Positions 1 through 5,776 are shown, counted from the first letter of the stretch. The stretch: 5,777 nt of DNA from DASVDK01 sp036562265 [NCBI: Thermodesulfobacteriota bacterium] (GCA_036562265.1 DATCKS010000324.1:1-5777); one strand, 5' to 3'. The notes: generated by a model not told the origin, from the sequence alone. Made by a program: numbers and translations.

Positions 1-667
1 ACGGCCGACGACGGTCAAGACGCGCATCGTCGCCCACGAGCAGCACGTGGTTCGCTTCGACCGGGAGTCGAGGGCGCCCCTGCCGGCCGACGTCGAGGCG
101 CGGCTCGCCGGCCGGCTCGACCGCGTCCTGGCGGACGCGGACGTGGTGCTGGTGTCGGACTACGCCAAGGGGGTCGTCACCCCGTCCCTCTTCGCCGTGC
201 TCGCGGGCGCGGCGCGGGCGGCGGGGGTCCCGCTCCTGGTCGACCCGAAGGCGCCGGGCTTCGCCTTCTACCGCGGGGTGCGACTGATGACCCCCAACAA
301 GAAGGAGGCGTTCGAGGCGGTGGACGCCGCCACGGCCGCGACCGGCGACCTCGACCGGGTAGCGGCCGCGATGCGCGCCCGCTACGAGGTCGAGGCGGTG
401 CTCGTCACGCGGGGCCCGGAGGGGATGAGCCTCTACGACGGCGACCGGCCCCGGGTCGACATCCGCGCCACCGCGCGGCAGGTGTACGACGTGACCGGCG
501 CCGGCGATACCGTCGCGGCGACCATCGCGCTGGCCCTCGGTGCCGGCGTGCCGCTCGCCGACGCGGCGCGGCTCGCCAACGCGGCCGCCGGCGTCGTGGT
601 CGGCCGGCTCGGCACGGCCGCGGTGACGCCGGCGGAGCTGGCGGCGGCCCTCGCCGAGAGGGCGTAG
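1..667 (+). CDS. rfaE1: D-glycero-beta-D-manno-heptose-7-phosphate kinase, single-domain, 5' truncated by window edge
   Basis: PfkB/ribokinase-family kinase that phosphorylates heptose 7-phosphate at C1 in the ADP-heptose pathway for the lipopolysaccharide inner core; it acts in the cytoplasm. The reading frame is open from base 2, so the N-terminus lies outside the window; a GTG at 47 is internal, because the 15 codons before it (RPTTVKTRIVAHEQH) match the family's conserved substrate-side segment. The visible 221 residues show SDYAKG (fragment residues 52-57), the DPK turn (81-83), TPNKKE (97-102) and the PfkB signature DVTGAGDT (163-170), whose Asp169 is the expected catalytic base. The tail (RLANAAAGVVVGRLGTA, 190-206) is typical of this subfamily. 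The stop at 665-667 comes directly after the kinase domain, so there is no fused cytidylyltransferase domain as in E. coli HldE; it is the HldA/RfaE1 form and needs a separate HldC/RfaE2 elsewhere. A general sugar kinase is the less likely alternative. Confidence 0.88.
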   Translation, partial: RPTTVKTRIVAHEQHVVRFDRESRAPLPADVEARLAGRLDRVLADADVVLVSDYAKGVVTPSLFAVLAGAARAAGVPLLVDPKAPGFAFYRGVRLMTPNKKEAFEAVDAATAATGDLDRVAAAMRARYEVEAVLVTRGPEGMSLYDGDRPRVDIRATARQVYDVTGAGDTVAATIALALGAGVPLADAARLANAAAGVVVGRLGTAAVTPAELAAALAERA

Positions 668-763
668 CGGTCGGGTCGGCGATCGACGGGCCGGACGGGT
701 GCGACCGGCCTGCCGGCGTTTGGCGGCTCGGACGTCCGGCCGGTGCGGTACCGTGGGACGATC

Positions 764-1660
764 ATGGCGTTGCGGAGCATGACGGGCTTCGGGCGGGGAG
801 AGGCGGCGGCGCCGGGCGGCCGGGTGGTGGTCGAGGCGCGGTCGGTGAACCACCGGTTCTGCGAGGTGGGGCTCAGGCTCCCGCCCCGCTACGGGCCGAT
901 GGAGGCCCGGCTCCGCAAGCTCGTCGCCGAGCGGGTGGCGCGCGGCCGGGTCGACCTCACCGTGACGGTCCAGGGCAACGGCGGAAGCCTCCGCGCGCCG
1001 GCGATCGACTGGGAGGTGGCCGAGGGGCTCAAGGCGCGCCTCGCGGAGCTGAAGGCCCGGCTCGGCCTGCCGGGCGAGGTCGACCTGGCGCTCCTCGCGG
1101 CGCAACGGGGGGTCTTCGCGGCCGAGGAGCCGCTCCCGGACCTGGCATGGGAGACGCTCGCGGAGGCGGCCGGCGCCGCCCTCGACGCCCTCTCGGCCAT
1201 GCGGGCGGAGGAGGGGCTCGCCCTGACGGCCGACTTCCGGAGCCGGCTCGACCGGATGCGCGCGCTCGTGGAGGAGCTGGCGGCGCGGGCGCCGAGCGTG
1301 CCGGCCGAGTACCGGGAGCGGCTGGCCACCCGCGTGCGGGCCCTCCTGGGAGACGGCGGTTCGGGCCAGGCGGCCCCGGTTCTGGACCCCGGGCGGCTCG
1401 AGCTCGAGGTCGCCCTCCTGGCCGATCGGGCCGACGTGACCGAGGAGATCACGCGGCTGCGCAGCCACCTCGGCCAGATCGGGCAGCTCCTCGACGCCGA
1501 CGAGCCGGTGGGACGCCGGCTCGAGTTCCTCCTCCAGGAGGTCCACCGGGAAGTGAACACGATCGGCTCGAAGTCGACGGACATGGCGATCACGCAGGCC
1601 GTCCTGTCGCTCAAGGCCGAGCTCGAGCGCCTGCGCGAGCAGGTCGCCAACGTCGAGTGA
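764..1660 (+). CDS. yicC: YicC family protein (YicC N-terminal domain + DUF1732)
   Basis: Cytosolic YicC/YloC-family protein, linked in E. coli and Bacillus to RNA decay (endoribonuclease activity and small-RNA turnover have been reported). The 298 residues are close to the 287 of E. coli YicC. Visible landmarks are SMTGFGRG (5-12), EARSVNHRF (24-32), a helical middle section, and a C-terminal DUF1732 part with ADRADVTEEITRLRSHL (220-236), GRRLEFLLQE (250-259) and REVNTIGSK (262-270). A GTG at 743 would add seven residues, but family members begin just before SMTGFGRG, so ATG 764 is chosen; only a weak GGGA (755-758) precedes it. The stop overlaps an ATG (TGATG, 1658-1662), and gmk begins 22 bp later, which suggests co-transcription. 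A 7-residue stretch around 197-203 (GDGGSGQ) looks like a flexible loop. The assignment is secure; the exact biochemical role in this organism is inferred. Confidence 0.93.
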   Translation: MALRSMTGFGRGEAAAPGGRVVVEARSVNHRFCEVGLRLPPRYGPMEARLRKLVAERVARGRVDLTVTVQGNGGSLRAPAIDWEVAEGLKARLAELKARLGLPGEVDLALLAAQRGVFAAEEPLPDLAWETLAEAAGAALDALSAMRAEEGLALTADFRSRLDRMRALVEELAARAPSVPAEYRERLATRVRALLGDGGSGQAAPVLDPGRLELEVALLADRADVTEEITRLRSHLGQIGQLLDADEPVGRRLEFLLQEVHREVNTIGSKSTDMAITQAVLSLKAELERLREQVANVE

Positions 1661-1682
1661 TGGCCGGCCGGGACGGCGAGCC

Positions 1683-2381
1683 ATGACCGGCCGGGCAGGG
1701 GCGCCCTTTGGCTCCGGGGGCGTAGACCGATCGCTCGAGCCTCGCAGCTCGGGGCTCCTCTTCGTCCTGTCGGCCCCCTCCGGGGCGGGCAAGACCACGA
1801 TCTGCAAGGCAATCCTTGATTTTTTCCCGGATGTTCGGCAGAGTGTGTCGCACACGACCCGGTCCCCGCGAGCCGGGGAGCAGGACGGCGTCGACTACCA
1901 CTTCGTCTCCCCGGAGCGCTTCCAGGAGATGATCGACGCCGGGGCCTTCGTGGAGTGGGCCGAGGTCTACGGCAACCGGTACGGCACCTCCTGGGCGAGC
2001 CTGGAGGGCCTTCGGGCCCAGGGGTTCGACGTGATCCTCGACGTCGACACCCAGGGGGCTTCCAGCATCCGGCGGCGGTTCCCGAGCGCCATCTCCGTCT
2101 TCGTGCTCCCACCGTCGCTCGACGCCCTGGCCGAGCGCTTGCGGGGACGCGGCACCGAGCAGGGTCACGTGCTCGAGCATCGGCTCGCCAAGGCCCGGTC
2201 GGTCATCCCCGAGGCCGCGTCGTTCGACTACATCATCGTCAACGACGACGTCTCGAGAGCCGTCACGGAGCTTCGCGCCATCATCCAGGCCGAGCGCGCA
2301 CGGACCCGTGTCCGGCTACCGCAGGTCATGCACCGGTACCCCGTGGCCTGGCACACGGGGAGCCGGGACAGGAAGGAGTAA
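1683..2381 (+). CDS. gmk: Guanylate kinase
   Basis: Converts GMP + ATP to GDP + ADP, an essential cytosolic step feeding GTP and (p)ppGpp synthesis. The P-loop APSGAGKTT is at residues 31-39. The GMP-binding region VSHTTRSPRAGEQDGVDYHF runs from 55 to 74, followed by GNRYGTSW (97-104), DVDTQGA (120-126, usually D-I-D-x-Q-G-A), the lid RLRGRGTE (152-159) and IVNDDV (185-190). At 232 residues it is longer than E. coli Gmk (207), mainly because about 23 Gly/Arg-rich residues precede the core. No ATG, GTG or TTG lies in frame between 1683 and the P-loop, so ATG 1683 is the only reasonable start, despite lacking a clear Shine-Dalgarno sequence. Initiation may depend on coupling from upstream, since the start sits in the loop of a possible hairpin. 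The gene ends 3 bp before rpoZ, and its last codons carry the rpoZ ribosome-binding site. Codons 44-54 are unusually AT-rich. Confidence 0.96.
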   Translation: MTGRAGAPFGSGGVDRSLEPRSSGLLFVLSAPSGAGKTTICKAILDFFPDVRQSVSHTTRSPRAGEQDGVDYHFVSPERFQEMIDAGAFVEWAEVYGNRYGTSWASLEGLRAQGFDVILDVDTQGASSIRRRFPSAISVFVLPPSLDALAERLRGRGTEQGHVLEHRLAKARSVIPEAASFDYIIVNDDVSRAVTELRAIIQAERARTRVRLPQVMHRYPVAWHTGSRDRKE

Positions 2382-2384
2382 CCG

Positions 2385-2615
2385 ATGGCTCGCATCACCG
2401 TCGAAGACTGCCTCGAGAAGGTCGAGAACCGCTTCGCGCTCGTGCTTCTGGCCGCTCGCCGCACGAAGCAGCTCCTCAAGGGGGCGCAGCCGTTGATCGA
2501 CAAGACCGACAACAAGGCGATCGTGACGGCGCTTCGCGAGATCGCCGCCGGCAAGGTCGCCTACCAGGACCCGCTGGCGTACCAGAACCCGCCGAAGGCC
2601 GTTCGCGAGGGGTGA
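2385..2615 (+). CDS. rpoZ: DNA-directed RNA polymerase omega subunit
   Basis: Small subunit that helps fold and hold the beta' subunit of RNA polymerase. In proteobacteria it forms part of one (p)ppGpp-binding site with beta'. The 76-residue product is short compared with 91 in E. coli but within the family range. It has the diagnostic N-terminal run [16 protein letters not shown] (2-17), then [12 protein letters not shown] (19-30) and a helix ending in [10 protein letters not shown] (49-58). AAGGAG at 2373-2378, inside the end of gmk, lies six bases before the ATG, so translation is probably coupled to gmk (3-bp gap). The last codons (Arg-Glu-Gly-stop) form the left arm of a strong inverted repeat reaching into the gap before spoT. 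The gmk-rpoZ-spoT order is the same as in E. coli. Confidence 0.94.
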   Translation: MARITVEDCLEKVENRFALVLLAARRTKQLLKGAQPLIDKTDNKAIVTALREIAAGKVAYQDPLAYQNPPKAVREG

Positions 2616-2644
2616 GGCGCCGCCCGGGCGCCCGGCCCCTCGCG
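2604..2644 (+). other. Long imperfect hairpin across the rpoZ stop codon
   Basis: Bases 2604-2612 (CGCGAGGGG) are perfectly complementary to 2636-2644 (CCCCTCGCG). Inside this 9-bp stem a second stem pairs 2616-2621 with 2627-2632 (both GGCGCC) around a 5-nt loop, with a 3x3 internal loop between the two stems. The rpoZ stop codon (2613-2615) lies in the internal loop. No T-run follows, so it is not a standard intrinsic terminator; an mRNA-stability or processing element between rpoZ and spoT is a plausible inference. The complementarity is read directly; function is unproven. Confidence 0.5.
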
Positions 2645-2670
2645 CCGGACCCCGGGAGCAGGACCGCGGC

Positions 2671-4818
2671 ATGATCCGCCTCAACGACATCCTCGACAAG
2701 GTCACGGCCTACAACCCCAAGGCCGACCTCGACGTCATCAACAAGGCCTACGTTTTCTCCGCGAAGGTCCACCAGGGACAGATCCGCCGCTCGGGCGAGC
2801 CGTACCTCTCGCACCCGCTCGAGGTCACGGCGATTCTCTGCGACCTCAAGCTCGACGTCCCCTCCATCGCGACGGGGCTCCTGCACGACACGGTCGAGGA
2901 CACCTACGCCACGCTCGACCAGGTGCGCGACCTCTTCGGCGACGAGATCGCCGAGCTGGTCGACGGCGTGACGAAGATCAGCAAGATCAGCTTCCAGACG
3001 GCCGAGGAGCAGCAGGCCGAGAACTTCCGGAAGATGCTCCTCGCGATGGCGAAGGACATCCGCGTCATCCTCGTGAAGCTGGCCGACCGGCTCCACAACA
3101 TGCGCACGCTCGACTACATGCCGGCCGCCAAGCAGGCGCGGATCGCGCAGGAGACGCTCGACATCTACGCCCCGCTCGCCAACCGGCTCGGCATCGCCTG
3201 GGTGAAGAGCGAGCTCGAGGACCTCTCGCTCCGGTACCTCAAGCCGGACATCTACTACGAGCTGGTCACGAAGGTCGCCAAGACCAAGCGCGAGCGGCGC
3301 CGCTACATCGACGAGGTGAAGGGGATCATCTCCGACAAGCTGGCCGAGTTCGGCATCGTCGCCGAGGTGACGGGGCGGCCGAAGCACTTCTTCTCGATCT
3401 ACGAGAAGATGCGCCAGCAGAACCTCGACTTCGAGCAGATCTACGACCTCGTCGCCTTCCGGTGCATCGTCGGCTCGGTCAAGGAGTGCTACGAGGCCCT
3501 CGGCATCATCCACGCCCTCTGGAAGCCGGTCCCCGGGCGCTTCAAGGACTACATCGCGATGCCGAAGGCGAACGGCTACCAGTCGCTCCACACGACGGTC
3601 ATCGGCCCCTACGGCGAGCGGGTCGAGGTGCAGATCCGCACCGAGGAGATGCACCGGGTTGCCGAGGAGGGGATCGCCGCGCACTGGCGCTACAAGGAGG
3701 GCAAGGTCGACGGGCTGTCGAAGACCGACCAGCAGTTCGCCTGGCTGCGCCAGCTCCTCGAGTACCAGCAGGAGGTGCGCGATCCCAAGGAGTTCCTCGA
3801 CACCGTCAAGCTGGACCTCTTCTCGGACGAGGTCTACGTCTTCACCCCCAAGGGGGACGTGAAGGCGTTCCCCCGCGGGGCGACGCCGATCGACTTCGCC
3901 TTCGCCGTGCACACCGACGTGGGGCTGCACACCGTCGGCGCCCGCGTCTCGGGGCGGCTCGTGCCGCTCAAGTACGAGCTGCAGAACGGCGACATCGTCG
4001 AGATCATCACCTCGAGCCAGGGGCACCCGTCCGCCGACTGGCTCAAGCTCGTGAAGACCTCGCGCGCCCGCTCCAAGATCCGGCAGTGGATCAAGGTGGA
4101 GCAGCGCGACCGCTCCATCCTGCTCGGCCGCGAGCTGCTCGAGAAGGAGTTCAAGAAGTACGACGCCGACTTCGGCAAGCTCTCGAAGGGCAAGGAGATG
4201 GACGCCGCGCTCGAGGCGCTCGGCATGCCGGACCTCGACGCGCTCCTGGCCGCGGTCGGCTACGGGCGGATCTCGCCCTACCAGGTGGCGAGCAAGCTCC
4301 TGCCGCCGGAGGTCGTGCGGGAGCCGAAGGGGCCGGGGATCCTCGCCAAGGCGCTCAGGCGGCCGTCGCGCCGCGTGAGGAGCGCGATCCGGATCAAGGA
4401 CGTCGAGGACGTGCTGGTCCGCTTCGGCAAGTGCTGCAACCCGGTGCCGGGGGACCCGATCATCGGCTACATCTCTCGCGGTCGGGGCGTGTCGGTGCAC
4501 CTGACCTCGTGCGCGACGACGCTCGGGTGGGATCCGGAGCGGCGCATCGAGGTCCAGTGGGACCACGAACTCAAGGAGGCGCGCCCCGTCAAGATCCAGG
4601 TCGTCGGCACCGACAAGAAGGGCCTCCTCGCCGAGGAGAGTGCCGCCATCAGCGCGAGCGAGGCCACGATCTCGAGCGCGCAGATCACGACCACGCCCGA
4701 CCGCAAGGCGATCAACACGTTCGAGATCCTCGTGAGCGATCTCGACCACCTGCGGACGGTGATCAAGGCCCTCGAGCGGGTCAAGGGCGTGATCAAGGTC
4801 GAACGGGTGACCGCGTAG
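2671..4818 (+). CDS. spoT: Bifunctional (p)ppGpp synthetase/hydrolase, RelA/SpoT (Rel) family
   Basis: Makes (p)ppGpp from ATP plus GDP/GTP and hydrolyses it, setting stringent-response levels. At 715 residues it is full length for a long RSH enzyme. The N-terminal HD hydrolase looks intact: H48, H72-D73 with E76-D77 (HDTVEDT), and D139 in LADRLHNMRTL match the metal and catalytic residues known from streptococcal Rel. The synthetase domain also looks intact, with D259 (YDL), RFKD (290-293, the bifunctional-type RxKD rather than the ExDD of monofunctional RelA), GYQSLHT (302-308) and E319 in EVQIRT. A TGS domain spans about 384-445 and a helical region follows. The zinc-finger-like segment has C588-C589 (GKCCNPVPGDP), H610 and C614. 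A C-terminal ACT domain covers about 640-712. ATG 2671 is preceded by GGGAG (2654-2658) and CAGGA (2659-2663), a modest ribosome-binding site. It could equally be named rel; both activities are predicted from residues, not shown. Confidence 0.96.
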   Translation: MIRLNDILDKVTAYNPKADLDVINKAYVFSAKVHQGQIRRSGEPYLSHPLEVTAILCDLKLDVPSIATGLLHDTVEDTYATLDQVRDLFGDEIAELVDGVTKISKISFQTAEEQQAENFRKMLLAMAKDIRVILVKLADRLHNMRTLDYMPAAKQARIAQETLDIYAPLANRLGIAWVKSELEDLSLRYLKPDIYYELVTKVAKTKRERRRYIDEVKGIISDKLAEFGIVAEVTGRPKHFFSIYEKMRQQNLDFEQIYDLVAFRCIVGSVKECYEALGIIHALWKPVPGRFKDYIAMPKANGYQSLHTTVIGPYGERVEVQIRTEEMHRVAEEGIAAHWRYKEGKVDGLSKTDQQFAWLRQLLEYQQEVRDPKEFLDTVKLDLFSDEVYVFTPKGDVKAFPRGATPIDFAFAVHTDVGLHTVGARVSGRLVPLKYELQNGDIVEIITSSQGHPSADWLKLVKTSRARSKIRQWIKVEQRDRSILLGRELLEKEFKKYDADFGKLSKGKEMDAALEALGMPDLDALLAAVGYGRISPYQVASKLLPPEVVREPKGPGILAKALRRPSRRVRSAIRIKDVEDVLVRFGKCCNPVPGDPIIGYISRGRGVSVHLTSCATTLGWDPERRIEVQWDHELKEARPVKIQVVGTDKKGLLAEESAAISASEATISSAQITTTPDRKAINTFEILVSDLDHLRTVIKALERVKGVIKVERVTA

Positions 4819-4829
4819 GAACCACCTTC

Positions 4830-4845
4830 GGGGGGAGGAGGGGGG
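4830..4845. repeat. Homopurine mirror repeat in convergent gap
   Basis: Directly after spoT, the plus strand carries 16 purines reading G6-A-G2-A-G6, a perfect mirror repeat (same sequence read backwards on one strand). Such tracts can adopt triplex (H-DNA) or G-rich structures. On the rpmB transcript the same bases are a C-rich, G-free tract. The sequence is certain; any function is inference. Confidence 0.55.
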
Positions 4846-4862
4846 CCGGGCGCCGCCCGGCC
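4844..4862. terminator. Perfect GC hairpin between convergent spoT and rpmB (candidate bidirectional terminator)
   Basis: GGCCGGGC (4844-4851) and GCCCGGCC (4855-4862) form a perfect 8-bp stem around a 3-nt loop. It lies 25 bp past the spoT stop and 15 bp past the rpmB stop, where a shared terminator is expected. Neither strand has a T-run after the stem, so intrinsic termination in the E. coli manner is doubtful. It may act as a 3'-end stabiliser or work together with Rho. Confidence 0.45.
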
Positions 4863-4877
4863 GACCGATGGACGGCG

Positions 4878-5066
4878 CTACGCCTTCTGGACGAACCCGG
4901 ACCGGATGCAGCGGGTGCAGGCGTTGATGCGCCGCACCGTGCCGGCGACGACCGACTTCACGCGCTGGATGTTCGGCCGCCAGAGCCGCTTGGTGGCGTT
5001 GTTGGCGTGGCTACGGGAGATGCCGACGCGCGGGCGCTTGCCGCAGACGGCGCAGACCTGGGACAC
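4878..5066 (-). CDS. rpmB: 50S ribosomal protein L28, zinc-binding (C+) form
   Basis: Large-subunit ribosomal protein L28 (bL28). Starting at GTG 5066, the product has 62 residues, the length of the short C+ type, while E. coli L28 has 78. Two CxxC pairs (C5-x2-C8 in CAVCGKRP and C50-x2-C53 in CTRC) should bind one zinc. The family core [16 protein letters not shown] (19-34) is clear. The start is supported by the normal position of the first cysteines and by GGAGGT (complement of 5072-5077), five bases before the GTG; upstream in-frame codons do not look like L28. It is convergent with spoT and divergent from the YdcF-like gene, only 27 bp away. No rpmG lies beside it, although the two are often paired. 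A likely promoter lies inside the YdcF-like gene at 5115-5143. Confidence 0.95.
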   Translation of the reverse strand: MSQVCAVCGKRPRVGISRSHANNATKRLWRPNIQRVKSVVAGTVRRINACTRCIRSGFVQKA

Positions 5067-5071
5067 GACAG

Positions 5072-5077
5072 ACCTCC
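5072..5077 (-). promoter_or_regulatory. rpmB ribosome-binding site
   Basis: The complement reads GGAGGT, followed by CTGTC and then GTG, an almost ideal Shine-Dalgarno sequence and spacing. It decides the GTG start at 5066 in a frame that stays open far upstream on the minus strand. Confidence 0.8.
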
Positions 5078-5093
5078 GGATGCCTGGGGAGCA

Positions 5094-5744
5094 GTGGACG
5101 ACACCGAGCAGACCTGTATAGCACCCGGACGCCTCCGGCGCAACGCCCCCCGGTTCCTCGCCGGCGGGCTCCTCGCGGCGGTGGTCCTGTCGGGCGCGCT
5201 CCTCGCCCTCTACGGCGACTTCGTGGCCGCCTTCGACCGGCCGGCGGCCGAAGCGCCGCCGCGGGTCGACCTCATCGTCGTCCTCTCCGGCGGGGCCGGC
5301 CGTCTCGACGAGGGCCTGCGGCTCCTCGAGGCGGGGCGCGCGCCGCTCCTCTTCCTCGTGGGGTTCCAGTCGAGGGCCGTCGCGAGCCGGCTCGCCGCCG
5401 ATCCGGTCGCGTCCAGCCTCGCCAGGGCCGGGCGAATCCTCGTCGAGCCCCGTTCGGGGAGCACGCTCGAGGACGCCGAGCGGACGCGGGTCGCCGTTGC
5501 GCGACACCAGGCGCGCGCGATCCTCCTGATCACGTCCGTGTACCACATGCAGCGCGCGGAGATGACCTTCCGGAAGATCCTGCCGCCGTCGGTCTCGGTG
5601 TACGGCCGGCCCGTCCGCTCGGCGGCGTTCCTTGGGGACGGCTGGCGCGAGGACGAGCCGAGCCGGCGCCTCGTCGTCGGCGAGTTTCTCAAGTACCTCT
5701 TCTATCGGGTCCGCCTCTCGCTCTACGAGCCTGCCGAGTCGTAG
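5094..5744 (+). CDS. YdcF/SanA/ElyC-like DUF218 domain protein, membrane-anchored
   Basis: A DUF218-family envelope protein; relatives such as E. coli ElyC and SanA affect peptidoglycan or outer-envelope integrity, and the biochemical reaction is not established. From GTG 5094 it has 216 residues: a basic N-terminus (RLRR, 13-16), one hydrophobic segment (about 20-40) that likely anchors it with the rest outside the cytoplasm, then [13 protein letters not shown] (58-70), [10 protein letters not shown] (81-90), [11 protein letters not shown] (118-128) and [14 protein letters not shown] (146-159). These follow the family pattern, although the usual Asn-Thr before the acidic helix is Ser-Thr here. 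GTG 5094 is chosen because the next in-frame start (GTG 5181) falls inside the membrane segment and the upstream open frame is a shadow of rpmB and spoT. The purine-rich GGGGAG (5086-5091) sits only two bases from the GTG, which is closer than ideal. Codons TGT and ATA (5115-5120) are rare here and coincide with an opposite-strand promoter motif. Confidence 0.82.
   Translation: MDDTEQTCIAPGRLRRNAPRFLAGGLLAAVVLSGALLALYGDFVAAFDRPAAEAPPRVDLIVVLSGGAGRLDEGLRLLEAGRAPLLFLVGFQSRAVASRLAADPVASSLARAGRILVEPRSGSTLEDAERTRVAVARHQARAILLITSVYHMQRAEMTFRKILPPSVSVYGRPVRSAAFLGDGWREDEPSRRLVVGEFLKYLFYRVRLSLYEPAES
5115..5143 (-). promoter_or_regulatory. Candidate sigma-70 promoter for rpmB, inside the YdcF-like gene
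   Basis: On the minus strand TTGCGC (5143-5138) is followed after 17 bases by TATACA (5120-5115), and TGC directly precedes the -10 box as in extended -10 promoters. The -35 box matches consensus at three of six bases and the -10 box at four of six. Transcription would start near 5108, giving a leader of about 40 nt that includes the rpmB ribosome-binding site. In this GC-rich context the TATACA is conspicuous. Not proven. Confidence 0.5.
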
Positions 5745-5761
5745 CCGAATGCCCCGGCGCT

Positions 5762-5776
5762 CCGGCCTTCGGCCGG
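5762..5776 (+). terminator. GC hairpin after the YdcF-like gene (candidate terminator, cut by window end)
   Basis: CCGGCC (5762-5767) and GGCCGG (5771-5776) pair perfectly around a TTC loop, 18 bp after the stop codon at 5742-5744. The window ends at once, so whether a T-run follows cannot be seen. Confidence 0.4.

Noticed and set aside
689-721. GGCCGG/CCGGCC inverted repeat plus a short T-run after the heptose kinase gene, as a terminator
   Set aside because: Stem of only six pairs with a 10-nt loop, and just three T's; such words recur by chance throughout this GC-rich window.
749-754. TACCGT as a -10 box for yicC
   Set aside because: Three of six matches, no -35 partner at the right distance, and too close to the start codon.
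1816-1844. TTGATT-N17-CAGAGT as an internal plus-strand promoter in gmk
   Set aside because: The -10 match is only three of six with an unfavourable first base; the T-rich block is better described as the hairpin/T-run noted above.
889-2180. Large minus-strand open frames opposite yicC and gmk
   Set aside because: Low-complexity Arg/Ser/Pro sequences overlapping two well-identified genes; shadows of high GC content.
1955-2674. Plus-strand 239-codon frame overlapping gmk and rpoZ
   Set aside because: Arg/Gly/Pro-rich shadow frame with no domain signature, covering two clear genes in other frames.
2476-4749. 757-codon open frame on the minus strand opposite spoT
   Set aside because: Its translation is a repetitive mix of Leu, Val, Asp, Arg and His typical of the antisense of a GC-rich gene; no family motifs, and the plus strand encodes an unmistakable RelA/SpoT protein.
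4830-4850. Three-tier G-quadruplex
   Set aside because: Only three separated runs of three or more G's are present on the plus strand here, so a canonical three-tier fold lacks its fourth run.
3462-5093. Upstream open extension in frame with the YdcF-like gene, suggesting a 760-residue fusion
   Set aside because: It runs through spoT and the opposite strand of rpmB in a non-coding frame and is Arg/Gly/Pro-rich noise; the YdcF-like protein with its membrane anchor starts at 5094.
5067-5546. Long minus-strand frame continuous with rpmB at its N-terminal side
   Set aside because: Only the last 62 codons resemble L28, and the GGAGGT at 5072-5077 sets the start at GTG 5066; the rest is the antisense of the YdcF-like gene.
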